A stretch of 64,000 nt of DNA, taken from assembly GCA_965203215.1 (NCBI GenBank), contig CBDBBY010000001.1:434001-498000 (forward strand). Direction: 5' to 3'. The notes below the pieces were generated by a model. That model saw nothing but the letters and a program-made list of their open reading frames with translations, searched no databases and had not been told where the DNA came from. How positions within the stretch are numbered: the first letter of the stretch is position 1; each line of letters opens with the position of its first letter. Positions 18,406 to 27,233 of this stretch are shown in pieces. This DNA comes from CBDBBY01 sp965203215. Its GTDB lineage: Bacteria > Pseudomonadota > Alphaproteobacteria > Rhodobacterales > Rhodobacteraceae. A program made the position numbers and the translations under genes.

Positions 18406-18599
18406 ATTCGACGAACGCGCCTCCGCAGACGAACCGGCATCGCCGACAGATTTGAGGGCATGCGGTTGATGGTGTCGGCACGCACGCGGAATCACAATCG
18501 CCGCATGAACGATGCCGGCGGACGGTTGGTTCAGACGCTTGTTCACAAAGGCGGAATAAAGAAAATACGTATCCAATGCGGCTCCGGCGGCCGAATGAC

Positions 18600-19181
18600 T
18601 CATCGCGATGCCATGCGCATGATTTGATGATCGACAGAAATCGGTCCAGGCCCTTTGACGACGAGAACAATCAGCAAAAAGATCCAGAAAGCGCGCTGGT
18701 CGGCGATCAATGCGCCGGAAGCCCGGTCGAACCATGCGCCGATGTCCTGTGCCCCCAAGCCATGTCCATAAATGTCCACGATGCTCTGCACCAGAATGAA
18801 GCCGATCATCCCCAGCGCGGAAATCCGCGTAAGGCATCCGATCAGTATCAGGAAGGGGAGAACGAATTCTGAATTCGTCCCGACAATGGCAACCAGATCA
18901 TGGAAAATGGACAGCTGAGACGGGTCGTACCCGGCGTTTTCCATCGCTTTCGGAAATATCTGCGCGTACGCACCCAGCGAAAGGGAAAGAAAACCGAATA
19001 TCCCGTCTCCCAGCTTCGTAAGCGCCGATCCCCAGAAATACACCAGCAAAACGCCCGCAAAAACCAATCTTGCGAGAGTGGGCAGCAGCCAGCGCGAGAG
19101 CGTTTCGTCGAATCGCGCGAAAAAATCCCCGGCCGAGGAGACCATTTTCATTGCGGCATTCAGGTTCATCTTCATCCTCAA
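18600..19181 (-). CDS. DoxX-family membrane protein of the bufferin operon
   Basis: 193 residues with four hydrophobic segments in the DoxX pattern (LARLVFAGVLLVYFW, FVLPFLILIGCL, LGMIGFILVQSIVDIYGHG, FWIFLLIVLVV). DoxX proteins are small inner-membrane proteins of uncertain biochemical role that often accompany DUF692/DUF2063 operons. It begins 6 bp after the DUF2063 gene stop, so it is surely cotranscribed. The 18406-18599 gap to thyX is convergent and holds nothing recognised. Confidence 0.8.
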   Translation of the reverse strand: MRMKMNLNAAMKMVSSAGDFFARFDETLSRWLLPTLARLVFAGVLLVYFWGSALTKLGDGIFGFLSLSLGAYAQIFPKAMENAGYDPSQLSIFHDLVAIVGTNSEFVLPFLILIGCLTRISALGMIGFILVQSIVDIYGHGLGAQDIGAWFDRASGALIADQRAFWIFLLIVLVVKGPGPISVDHQIMRMASR

Positions 19182-19187
19182 GCAGTT

Positions 19188-19985
19188 TCAAACAGGCCGT
19201 TCATTGCTGTCGGACTGTACACGTCCAGGAACGATTTTGACAATTGTTCCTGCGTTGAGCAACTGCACCAAAATGTCGTTGAGGTCGAATTCATCCGCCG
19301 CCCGCGACGCGATGTCGCACGCGGAACTCAACGTCTCCCCGCAGCCCAAAGCCGACACGAACTCGTAGCCGCCGTTCGAAAGCCGTTCCGGAACGGGGTC
19401 GTATTGCCTCCGGGCGATCATCACATCTTCCGGATCGTGGCTTTCGATCGGACCGCCGGAAGTATTCAATCTCCAAATCTGGAATATAGGGTGTTTCGAA
19501 CGGAGACAGCGCAGCGACGGAGCAAGCTTGATCGTTGCCGCTTCAAGTGCATTTGGAGGGATGGATGACGCTTCGACGCGATCCATTGGACGCGAATCCT
19601 CAGCGTGGTATGATTCGCGTATCGCGATTTCAAGGCGCGCGACGTCAGGCAGGTAGGGAAGGCCGGCAGCGGGTTCAAATCCTTCAAGGAATTCGGGCAG
19701 CGCTTCGCCGAAGAACATGAGCATCGGAGATTTCGGCGGATGGCGCAAAATGTACGAAGCTGCCATCGCTCGGAAAAATTTCTCGCCGACAAGACGGCAA
19801 ACGACGGGGAAACCTACGGAAAGCGCGTCTGTGAGGCTGGCGGCGATGTTGTTGCGATAAACTGCGAACCGCTTGTCGTGCTTGCTGGCTTTGCTGGTCA
19901 ACCCCTCCGGCACCGGAGCCGCTGGGTCAAGCAGCGCACGAACAAGTTCAGGCTGCTTGACGGCCATCGAGAACCGAAGGCTCAA
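19188..19985 (-). CDS. bufC: DUF2063 partner protein (BufC/HvfC-like)
   Basis: 265 residues; M7 (MAVKQPELV, 19967) may be the true start. The N-terminal domain matches DUF2063: RFAVYRNNIAASLTDALSVG, FPVVCRLVGEKFFRAMAASY, and YLPDVARLEIAIRESYHAED. In described systems this protein binds the precursor peptide and presents it to the DUF692 enzyme. It overlaps the DUF692 gene by 20-38 bp, implying translational coupling. Confidence 0.85.
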   Translation of the reverse strand: MSLRFSMAVKQPELVRALLDPAAPVPEGLTSKASKHDKRFAVYRNNIAASLTDALSVGFPVVCRLVGEKFFRAMAASYILRHPPKSPMLMFFGEALPEFLEGFEPAAGLPYLPDVARLEIAIRESYHAEDSRPMDRVEASSIPPNALEAATIKLAPSLRCLRSKHPIFQIWRLNTSGGPIESHDPEDVMIARRQYDPVPERLSNGGYEFVSALGCGETLSSACDIASRAADEFDLNDILVQLLNAGTIVKIVPGRVQSDSNERPV

Positions 19986-20823
19986 ATTTCAGCAGCAGCA
20001 CGGACGCTCTTTCAGCCTCTTCCTTCAGGACAGGCCAGTCCGGAACATCGTTGTCCCATTCGATCAGCGTCGGAAGCGGACCAGTTTTAGACAGAACGTA
20101 GTCGAAGAGCTCCCAGACCGGATCTGCGACTTCTCGGCCGTGGCTGTCGATGAGCAGAAGGTCGCCGTCGTCATCCGCGTCTTCATCGTGGCCGCCCAAA
20201 TGGATTTCTTCCACCAGGTCCAACGGAAATGCGTCAATGTAAGAGCGCGGCTCCCAACCTTGGTTTTTGGCTGAGACAAAAACGTTGTTCACATCCAAAA
20301 GCAATTTGCATCCGGTCTTGTTTGCGATGCTTCGGATGAACTCCGCTTCCTCCATCTCGCTTTCTTCGAATTCCAGATAGGTGGATGGGTTTTCCAACAT
20401 CATCGCGCGCCCAAGCGCGTCCTGCACCTGTTCAATATGGTCACACACGCGCTCAAGCGTCTCAGAATTGTACGGAAGCGGCAGAAGATCGTTCAGGTAA
20501 TGGCCCTCGTGGGTGGACCACGCCAGATGCTCGGAAAATGCCGACGGTTCAAGCCAACGAATCAGCTGTCCGAGCCGATTCAAGTGCTCTTCGTCGAGCG
20601 ACGATTCAGCTCCGATCGACAAACCGACGCCATGGCACGATATCGGAAACTCGTTGCGAAGCGTTTCCAACTGGGCCTTAGGTCTTCCGCCGGCGCCCAA
20701 GTAATTTTCCGCGTGGATCTCCAGCCATCCGACTGCACCAGAATCATCACGCAACTGGTTGAAATGCTTCGATTTGTATCCGACGCCCGGGAGCTTGGGC
20801 AGGCTAAAATCCGAGTTCGTCAT
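19948..20823 (-). CDS. bufB: DUF692 multinuclear iron-dependent peptide-modifying enzyme (BufB-like)
   Basis: 291 residues from ATG 20823 (MTNSDFSLPKLPGVGYK). It is a TIM-barrel DUF692/MNIO protein. Candidate metal ligands are visible in GWLEIHAENYLG, SCHGVGLSIG, SEHLAWSTHEG, LENPSTYLEF, KLLLDVNNVFVSA, EIHLGGHDED and TLIEWDNDVP. Family members such as MbnB modify cysteine residues of precursor peptides using oxygen, forming oxazolone/thioamide or thiooxazole groups. Here the substrate should be the adjacent DUF2282 precursor. Soluble, cytoplasmic. Confidence 0.9.
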   Translation of the reverse strand: MTNSDFSLPKLPGVGYKSKHFNQLRDDSGAVGWLEIHAENYLGAGGRPKAQLETLRNEFPISCHGVGLSIGAESSLDEEHLNRLGQLIRWLEPSAFSEHLAWSTHEGHYLNDLLPLPYNSETLERVCDHIEQVQDALGRAMMLENPSTYLEFEESEMEEAEFIRSIANKTGCKLLLDVNNVFVSAKNQGWEPRSYIDAFPLDLVEEIHLGGHDEDADDDGDLLLIDSHGREVADPVWELFDYVLSKTGPLPTLIEWDNDVPDWPVLKEEAERASVLLLKFEPSVLDGRQAA

Positions 20824-20896
20824 AATTTGAATCCGGTGAGTCCAAATCGAATTGCTGAGAATGTCGGCGCGCAAATTGCGCGCCGACGCGTATAAT

Positions 20897-21190
20897 TCAG
20901 GTGTCAGCCGGGAGGTCGCGCTCCAAAGCTTCCAGTGAACCCATGCGTCCACCGGGAAGCTCCATGCTCGTGCATGTTCCTTCCGGAACTAGCGTCCAAG
21001 CGTTCCCTTGGTAATCAACCGTCGATGTGCCTGCACAAGTTGTGCCCGGTCCGGCTGCGCAGTCGTTTTCGCCAGCGAGCGATACTCCGTAGCATTTTTC
21101 ATTGCTCTGCGCGCTGACCGGGACGGCGGTCGCCGCCAACGCAGCTGAAACGGCGCCGGCGATCGATATGGCTTTAGCTTTTGGTGACAT
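20897..21190 (-). CDS. bufA1: DUF2282 bufferin-type metallophore precursor
   Basis: 97 residues from ATG 21190 (MSPKAKAISIAGAVSA); the longer frame to 21235 adds an untypical N-terminus. A Sec signal peptide ends near AVPVSAQ. The mature part carries four cysteines (NEKCYG, ENDCAAG, GTTCAG, GTCTSM), as in bufferin precursors where central cysteines are modified and the product binds copper or other metals in the periplasm. It is the first gene of the operon bufA-bufB-bufC-doxX, 73 bp before bufB. No clear metal-responsive operator is visible upstream. Confidence 0.85.
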   Translation of the reverse strand: MSPKAKAISIAGAVSAALAATAVPVSAQSNEKCYGVSLAGENDCAAGPGTTCAGTSTVDYQGNAWTLVPEGTCTSMELPGGRMGSLEALERDLPADT

Positions 21191-21487
21191 ACAAACCTCT
21201 CTGTTGTGTTCGTTCAGGTGACTGAATTCCGCCACAGGTAAGCGGAAACGGATCTCTATTCAACCGAATAACAGTCGATTGAACGAAACGTTAACTTGAA
21301 GAGGCCGCTCTTGTCGGGACCGCTCGACTCATTCCCACTTCCGATCAGGGAACGCGCTCCAGACCCGCAAATTGTTCGGAACAATGCCGATTCCGAAAAT
21401 TATCCCAAAAATCCGGAATTGAAGAATCAAATCCAGACGTATATTTTTTATTTTGAAGAATTGGAGAACAAAATTTTGGTGGCTACG

Positions 21488-21961
21488 GTGGCAAAAGAGT
21501 CTGTTGACAGGTTGGACCGGCGCATTCTTTCGGAACTGCAAAAAAATGCCGGGCAGCCGCTGGATACGCTGGCCCGCAAGGTCGGGTCGTCGAAGACGCC
21601 TGTCTGGCACAGGATTCGAAAACTTCGGGAAGCGGGCATCATCGGTAATTCATTCGTGAAGGTCGACCCGGAAAAATTGGGGTTGGAAGCATGCTTCTTC
21701 GTTCTGGTGCGGACATCGGAACACGATTCAGAATGGCAGAGGTCCTTCCTGAAGGCGCTGCAAGAACACCCGGAAGTTCTTGAAGCGCATCGTTTGGCAG
21801 GAGACATAGATTACATACTCAAGGTTCGGGTTGCCAATTCTCGAGCTTACGACGCATTCTATCAATCGTTGATCGCGAAAGTGAAAATATTCAACATTAC
21901 CGCATTGCTATCCATGGAAGAAATCAAAGCGACAAATGAACTGATGATCGATACGGACTGA
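21488..21961 (+). CDS. Lrp/AsnC-family transcriptional regulator
   Basis: About 157 residues when started at GTG 21488 (VAKESVDRLDRRIL), the normal family length; the frame is open back to 21296 but that extension has no family similarity. The N-terminal helix-turn-helix is LDTLARKVGSSKTPVWHRIR. The C-terminal RAM ligand-binding domain begins ACFFVLVRTSEHD and includes AHRLAGDIDYILKVRVANSR. It probably senses an amino acid; its target genes are not evident. It is divergent from the bufferin operon. Confidence 0.85.
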   Translation: MAKESVDRLDRRILSELQKNAGQPLDTLARKVGSSKTPVWHRIRKLREAGIIGNSFVKVDPEKLGLEACFFVLVRTSEHDSEWQRSFLKALQEHPEVLEAHRLAGDIDYILKVRVANSRAYDAFYQSLIAKVKIFNITALLSMEEIKATNELMIDTD

Positions 21962-22072
21962 GATTGACTGCCATGCTTCTCACTATCGCATGGGGCGGCC
22001 TCGTCGGAAGCCGGCCGAGGGCAGCGGCCGATTTCGAGAGCAGCACAAATCGACTGCAAGGCTTGGAAAACG

Positions 22073-22360
22073 GTGGAAACTGATTCCGACATTCGGATGA
22101 GGCAACTTGTCTTGAGATCGGGGAGACGCGGGCTGCGCGAACTGGACTTGTTGCTTGGGCAATTCGCCGAGCGCCAACTCCGGCGGCTTCCTCCTGAATC
22201 TTTGACGCTTTACGAGCAGTTGCTCGACGAGGAAGACACATGCATTCTTGACTGGATGACCGGCGCGCAGCCTCGTCCGGCAAAGTATGAGGAGCTGATA
22301 TTGCGAATTGTTGACGCATACCAGGCGATGTCTGAAGGCGGAGTGCGAACTGCGCGATGA
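22073..22360 (+). CDS. sdhE: Succinate dehydrogenase assembly factor 2
   Basis: 95 residues from GTG 22073, or 87 from ATG 22097 (MRQLVLRSGRRG). The family motif RGLRELDLLLG contains the conserved RGxxE that assists covalent flavin attachment to SdhA. The rest (LYEQLLDEEDTCILDWMTG) fits the five-helix SdhE fold. The same protein may also flavinylate fumarate reductase. It stands alone between the Lrp gene and the RodZ-like gene. Confidence 0.88.
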   Translation: METDSDIRMRQLVLRSGRRGLRELDLLLGQFAERQLRRLPPESLTLYEQLLDEEDTCILDWMTGAQPRPAKYEELILRIVDAYQAMSEGGVRTAR

Positions 22361-22481
22361 CATTCCCTTGAATCCTGCTCAGGTCAATTTTCCGCGCTTC
22401 AAAGTGCTTGCGGCGGCATCGGATGCAGGATTGCAAAATGCGGCGCTGCACTTTCACAGCGCTTGATATTCATGCGGCATC

Positions 22482-23726
22482 TTGCTATCGGTACGCTCGG
22501 CAGTGGAAAAACTGAATTCTCGATCATTAAGTCAAGCCGAGAGCCAGTTGCGCAAAGACCTTGATCAAATGAGATTGACCGCCGGCAATGCTGGAACGGA
22601 GTCTGATGGCCTAAGAGGTTATCACGATTACGAGCATAGTTTGGGCGATGAGTTGCGCGGCAGGCGTGCCTCGATGGGAAAGGGGCTGCTTGACGTTCAA
22701 AAAGAACTCGGGATCAAGCCTTGGATAATCGTAGCAATCGAAAAAGCCGACCCGAAGTCGTTCGATTCGCCTTGGATGATCGGACCATTGGTGAAGTCAT
22801 ATGCTCGATATTTGGGGATGGACGCGGAAGAAGCTTACGCGAGATTTAAAGCTGAAGGAAATTCAGAGACCAAAGCTGCGGGCGGCATGGGCAAACTTCC
22901 GAAGTTGAAGGTGCCAAGTCATGCGATAAGAAAGTCTTCGGCGGCGGTGAATCTAACCATTCATTCCGACCAAGGATTTTCCAGATTCAGCGGCTCGTCC
23001 AGCAATTTCAAGTTGTCGGCTAGCGTCATTCTTTCATCCGTCGTGGTGGCGGCATTGTGCGCGGGCATCATTTACTTGGGCTGGACGGTCTACAAGGGCT
23101 TCCAGAAGATCGGCGTCGAAACCGTCAGCAACCAGTTTGCCGACGCGGGAAATTCAGCTGTGCCCACGACGACGGTTACCGTGCAGTCCAGAATCAGGCA
23201 GGAACCGCCAAAAGATTTCAGCGGCGGGATTGGCATTTCCGAGTTGGATCCCGACAATCAGGGCGTCTACGCCAGTTCCGGCAGCAATGATGCAATCGGG
23301 ACGGAACTCGCGAACAATTCTGGATTGTCGACAGGCGAGCCAAATTTAGGCTCTGATGAGCAAATCGATTTGGGACAGCCGTTGGCAGGAGAGCCCGACA
23401 GAGTTGCGATCGTAGGGAGCAGCGACGTTTGGGTGCGCGTATACAATCAGTTCAACGGAGACATTATCGTCAAAGAAGGCATTCTCAAAGCGGGGGAGGA
23501 GTTCGTCGTGCCGACGGAAGGAGGCCCATTTTTCTTGAGAACGGGCCTTTCGACCAACACATATTTTCGCATAGGGGCCGCGGTGTACGGGCCTGTTCCA
23601 AAAGACGGAAATTTCGTCGTCGACAAAATTGTTTTGACGGTCGAAGCCATATTGGCCGGATACCCGCTTGTCGAAAAGATTGAGGCATCGGACGAGGTGC
23701 AGCAATACGTTTTTGCTGAGGAATAA
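22482..23726 (+). CDS. RodZ-like helix-turn-helix membrane protein
   Basis: 414 residues; a later start near MRLTAGNAG is possible. A cytoplasmic HTH of the RodZ type covers about residues 55-130 (LGDELRGRRASMGKGLLDVQ, IGPLVKSYARYLGMDAEEAY). One membrane segment follows (SASVILSSVVVAALCAGIIY) and a periplasmic tail ends in a DUF4115-like beta domain (SDVWVRVYNQFNGDIIVKEG to ILAGYPLVEKI). RodZ links MreB to the cell envelope. Alphaproteobacterial homologues commonly sit before ispG, as here, although an ISKra4 element now separates them. Confidence 0.75.
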   Translation: MLSVRSAVEKLNSRSLSQAESQLRKDLDQMRLTAGNAGTESDGLRGYHDYEHSLGDELRGRRASMGKGLLDVQKELGIKPWIIVAIEKADPKSFDSPWMIGPLVKSYARYLGMDAEEAYARFKAEGNSETKAAGGMGKLPKLKVPSHAIRKSSAAVNLTIHSDQGFSRFSGSSSNFKLSASVILSSVVVAALCAGIIYLGWTVYKGFQKIGVETVSNQFADAGNSAVPTTTVTVQSRIRQEPPKDFSGGIGISELDPDNQGVYASSGSNDAIGTELANNSGLSTGEPNLGSDEQIDLGQPLAGEPDRVAIVGSSDVWVRVYNQFNGDIIVKEGILKAGEEFVVPTEGGPFFLRTGLSTNTYFRIGAAVYGPVPKDGNFVVDKIVLTVEAILAGYPLVEKIEASDEVQQYVFAEE

Positions 23727-23784
23727 AAGGGCGAAACAGTCGCAAAACCATGCCCGGCGGCTTGGATTGGGCATAAGGGCCGCT

Positions 23785-25541
23785 GGGTGTGGTCCATATT
23801 TTTTGGTGACATCTGTTTTGCGCTTTCGCGCGGTGTCCTGTTTCGGCGTCCGGAGGGTTGCAAAGGCGGCGTTCGAGGTGCAGCATGGCTCGGTCCCGGA
23901 CCGGTTTCCGAAGACCCGCGCACGGCGGGCGCCGCGGCTCCGGGGCTCGAGCAGCAGAGGGCGACATGGCGATCGATGCACAGGATCCGGAGTTCCGCCA
24001 TCCGGAGGCGGTGGCGTTTTTGCGGAGTTTGACGGACGAGCAGGCGGCGAAGCAGCCTCCCTTGGTTCTCGAGCATGACGGCGTTGCGGCGCGATATTGG
24101 CGCGAGGGCGGCCGGGTTCGCTGTCGCGAGGTCGAGGCGTCCGTCGGCTCGTCCTCCGGGACGGGCGCGCTGCATGCGTTCATGCGGGCGGTCGAGGCGG
24201 AGTTCGGCCGTTCGCTTCCCCGGCTGGAGGCGGAGCTGCGGGGCGGCGGGGTTCCGGATCTGGACGCGATCGAGGCGTCGATCCGCGACGGCCTTCCGGA
24301 CTGCGGAACGGCGCTCTACGCGGCGCTTCCGGAGGCGCTCGGCACCGAGCTTCCGTCTCCTCCCTGCCCGGATTGCGGGCGGCGGATGGAGCGGCACAGC
24401 CGGGCCGGGAAGACCTTCCAGGCGCGCATGGGTCCGGTCCGGATCGAGCGGAGCTACTGCTATTGCCGCGGGTGCGGGACCGGCTTCCACCAGCTGGACC
24501 GCACGCTGGGTCTGGAGGGCCGGACGGCCACGCCCGGGGCGGAGAGCCTCTACGCGGACGTCGCCGGTTCCGACAGCTGCGGGCAGGCGCGCCGCAAGCT
24601 CCGGAATCTCGTCGGCGTGGATGTTCCGAAGACGACGCTCCTGCGCCATGTGGCGGGGCTCGGCGAGGAGATGCAGGCGTTCGAGCGGGCGGACGCCGAG
24701 GCGTCGCCTCCGGCGAAGCGGGTTCTGCCGGGGATCGACGGCGCCGGAGTCCCGATGGCCGCCCGCGAGGTCGAGGGGGTGGCCGGCAAGCAGGCGGACG
24801 GCGCGGCGAAGACCCGCGAGGCGAAGGCCGTCGTCTGCCGCGAGGCCGACAGCCTGGATCCGAAGACCGGGGAGCCGCGGAAGGACCGGAAGAGAGGGGC
24901 CGTCAGCGTCCGCATCGACAGCGCGCGGTCGGCGGACGGGGCCGGCCGGACCTCGGAGTTCGCCGCCCGCTTGGCGCAGTTCTTGCACCGGAACGGCGTG
25001 CTCGCGGCCGAGGAGGTGGCGGTGCTGTCCGACGGGGCGCCGCGGATCCGGACCGTCTGCGAGGAGATCCTGCCCGGACGGAAAACGACCTTCATCCTCG
25101 ACCTGTGCCGCGCCCTCGAATATGCGTCCGCCGCCGTGCAGGCCGCGGCGCCGGACAAGGGCAGGCGGGAGGCGTGGATGGGCTGGATCAGGAAGCAGCT
25201 GGACGCCGGGCGGGCCGAACGGGTCGTCGCCGCTCTGAAGCGGTACCGCCGGTTCGAAGCGGTCGCGGCCTGCATCCGCACCTGCGAGGCCAATATGGAC
25301 CGGATGCGCTGCGACCTCTATCGGAGGCGCGAATTGCCGGTCGGATCCGGCATCGTGGAAAGCGTCTGCAAGCGCATCGTCGGAAGCCGGCTCAAAGGAG
25401 CCGGGCGCCGTTGGTCGAAAGCGGGAGCCAACGCCGTGCTCGCCACCGGATGCTGCCTCGAAAACAGGCGCTGGCCCGACTTCCTCGAATGGAGGGCTTG
25501 CAGCGCACCAGCCGCATGACCAAAGAAAATGGACCACACCC
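23785..25541 (+). mobile_element. ISKra4-family insertion sequence, complete
   Basis: The ends are inverted repeats starting GGGTGTGGTCCAT at 23785 and, reversed, at 25541. They are flanked by an exact 9-bp target duplication, AGGGCCGCT, at 23776-23784 and 25542-25550. Length is 1757 bp. It is inserted between the RodZ-like gene and ispG, so it may affect ispG expression. Confidence 0.92.
23966..25519 (+). CDS. ISKra4-family transposase
   Basis: 517 residues from ATG 23966 (MAIDAQDPEF); the frame is open to 23858 with a non-family extension. A zinc-binding region (PPCPDCGRRMERHS with YCYCRGCGTGFH) precedes the DDE domain. LPGIDGAGVPM gives the first Asp, VAVLSDGAPRI the second, and GSGIVESVCKRIVGSRLKGA the Glu near the C-terminus, a pattern characteristic of ISKra4. 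The frame is intact, so it is potentially active. A long antisense ORF covering it is a GC-rich shadow. Confidence 0.9.
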   Translation: MAIDAQDPEFRHPEAVAFLRSLTDEQAAKQPPLVLEHDGVAARYWREGGRVRCREVEASVGSSSGTGALHAFMRAVEAEFGRSLPRLEAELRGGGVPDLDAIEASIRDGLPDCGTALYAALPEALGTELPSPPCPDCGRRMERHSRAGKTFQARMGPVRIERSYCYCRGCGTGFHQLDRTLGLEGRTATPGAESLYADVAGSDSCGQARRKLRNLVGVDVPKTTLLRHVAGLGEEMQAFERADAEASPPAKRVLPGIDGAGVPMAAREVEGVAGKQADGAAKTREAKAVVCREADSLDPKTGEPRKDRKRGAVSVRIDSARSADGAGRTSEFAARLAQFLHRNGVLAAEEVAVLSDGAPRIRTVCEEILPGRKTTFILDLCRALEYASAAVQAAAPDKGRREAWMGWIRKQLDAGRAERVVAALKRYRRFEAVAACIRTCEANMDRMRCDLYRRRELPVGSGIVESVCKRIVGSRLKGAGRRWSKAGANAVLATGCCLENRRWPDFLEWRACSAPAA

Positions 25542-25722
25542 AGGGCCGCTTGCGGTGGAGACCGCGTCGGGTTTCATGTATCAAATTTATCCGATACCCC
25601 AAGAGTCAGGTTACATCCCACCTCGGCAAAATTCCTCGGAATAAATCGAAAACCGAGAATAAGTCAGAGCCAGGATGCGAGAGAAATCTCACGGAAAGCG
25701 GCCAACGGAAAGCGATCTGCAG

Positions 25723-26844
25723 ATGTCGACCTACAGTGTAAGACCTTGGCGCGAGATCAAGAGACGGAAGTCCAGAACGGTTTGGGTCGGGCGAGTCTCG
25801 GTAGGAGGAGATTCGCCAATCTCCGTGCAAACAATGACGAACACCTTGACGACCGACGTCAGTTCGACCGTCGCCCAGATACAGCGCTGCGCCGAAGCGG
25901 GCGCCGACATTGTCAGAGTTTCAGTGCCCGATCCCGAGTCGTCGGATGCGCTGCGCGAGATCGTCGTCGAGAGCCCGGTTCCGATCGTGGCCGATATACA
26001 TTTCCATTATCGGCGAGCCATTGAATCAGCGGAAGCGGGCGCCGCTTGTTTGCGCATCAATCCGGGCAACATCGGATCGGACGAGCGAATCAGCGAAGTG
26101 GTTCGCGCAGCTTCGGATCATGGATGCTCAATCAGAATTGGCGTGAACGCGGGCAGTCTGGAAAGACATTTGCTCGACAAATACGGCGGACCCTGCCCGG
26201 AAGCGGTGCTTGAGTCAGCGCTGAGGCATATTCGAATCTTGGAGGACCGCGACTTCCATCAGTTCAAGGTCAGCTGCAAGGCCTCCGACGTTTTTCTTGC
26301 CGCCGCGGCCTATAAAGGTCTCGCAGAAATGACGGATGCCCCGATACACCTCGGAATTACCGAAGCCGGCGGACTGACGACGGGAACCGTGAAATCGGCG
26401 ATCGGGTTGGGAAGCCTTTTGTGGCAAGGAATCGGCGACACGATCAGGGTCAGTCTTTCGGCCGATCCCGTCGAGGAGGTAAAGGTCGGTTTTGAGATAT
26501 TGAAATCGCTCGGGTTGAGACGAAAAGGCGTCAACATCATTGCCTGTCCGACCTGCGCCCGACAAGGCTTCGACGTGATCGGGGTTGTGAGCGAGCTTGA
26601 AGATCGCTTGGCGCACATCAAAGCGTCGATATCGCTTTCAATAATCGGTTGCGTCGTCAATGGCCCGGGCGAAGCATTGATGACTGATTTCGGCTTCACC
26701 GGCGGAGGAAAGGGCGCCGGCATGGTTTACGTCGCAGGGAAGGCTTCGCGAAAACTCTCCAACGAGGACCTGGTCGGAGAGATCGTCGATCTCGTGGAAC
26801 GAAGGGCGGAGGAACTTGAAAACGCGGAACGACTGCCCGCCTGA
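25723..26844 (+). CDS. ispG: 4-hydroxy-3-methylbut-2-en-1-yl diphosphate synthase
   Basis: 373 residues from ATG 25723 (MSTYSVRPWREIKRRKS); the frame extends 16 codons upstream. IspG (GcpE) reduces MEcPP to HMBPP in the MEP isoprenoid pathway using a [4Fe-4S] cluster. The TIM-barrel start is VGGDSPISVQTMTNTLTTD. Cluster cysteines are in IIACPTCARQGFD and SIIGCVVNGPGEA. Length is in the normal short-form range. An ISKra4 insertion ends about 180 bp upstream, so the native promoter may be displaced. Confidence 0.93.
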   Translation: MSTYSVRPWREIKRRKSRTVWVGRVSVGGDSPISVQTMTNTLTTDVSSTVAQIQRCAEAGADIVRVSVPDPESSDALREIVVESPVPIVADIHFHYRRAIESAEAGAACLRINPGNIGSDERISEVVRAASDHGCSIRIGVNAGSLERHLLDKYGGPCPEAVLESALRHIRILEDRDFHQFKVSCKASDVFLAAAAYKGLAEMTDAPIHLGITEAGGLTTGTVKSAIGLGSLLWQGIGDTIRVSLSADPVEEVKVGFEILKSLGLRRKGVNIIACPTCARQGFDVIGVVSELEDRLAHIKASISLSIIGCVVNGPGEALMTDFGFTGGGKGAGMVYVAGKASRKLSNEDLVGEIVDLVERRAEELENAERLPA

Positions 26845-26882
26845 TTCCGGGGGCTGGAAATCCTCGCTGCTCGCGCATGGAT

Positions 26883-27155
26883 TCAAGAAGATACGAAATC
26901 GCCGTCGGACTGACTATGCAAAGACATTACGCAGGGTTCCCCGGTCTCTCTCCAGAACGGGTTGTTGAGAGCCATTTCGCATCGGGCGCGAAACGAGCGG
27001 CCGTCGACGAAAAGGCAAACGGTAACGCCCAGTTCGACCCGTTCGCCGGAGCTATCTGTGCAATAGCAATCGACCGTCTTCGGCGGCTGCTGCGCCGCAG
27101 CGGTGATCGGCAGCAGGCAAACGGAAACCAGCAAAATTCGAAATGACGATCGCAT
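26883..27155 (-). CDS. Small secreted cysteine-rich protein
   Basis: 90 residues from ATG 27155 (MRSSFRILLVSVCLLPITAA), with a clear signal peptide cleaved after TAAAQ. The mature part has VDCYCTDSSGERVELG, TVCLFVDGR and FRARCEMALNNPFWR plus a last Cys in TGEPC, so several disulfides are likely. Similar short periplasmic proteins occur in Alphaproteobacteria but have no known role. It is convergent with ispG and divergent from prfA. Confidence 0.7.
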   Translation of the reverse strand: MRSSFRILLVSVCLLPITAAAQQPPKTVDCYCTDSSGERVELGVTVCLFVDGRSFRARCEMALNNPFWRETGEPCVMSLHSQSDGDFVSS

Positions 27156-27233
27156 GACTTCAATTCTGGCAAACGACGAAAATTTTGGCAAGGGCGGTTC
27201 AAATGCCGAATCGCCGGATGCACGATTCCGGAG

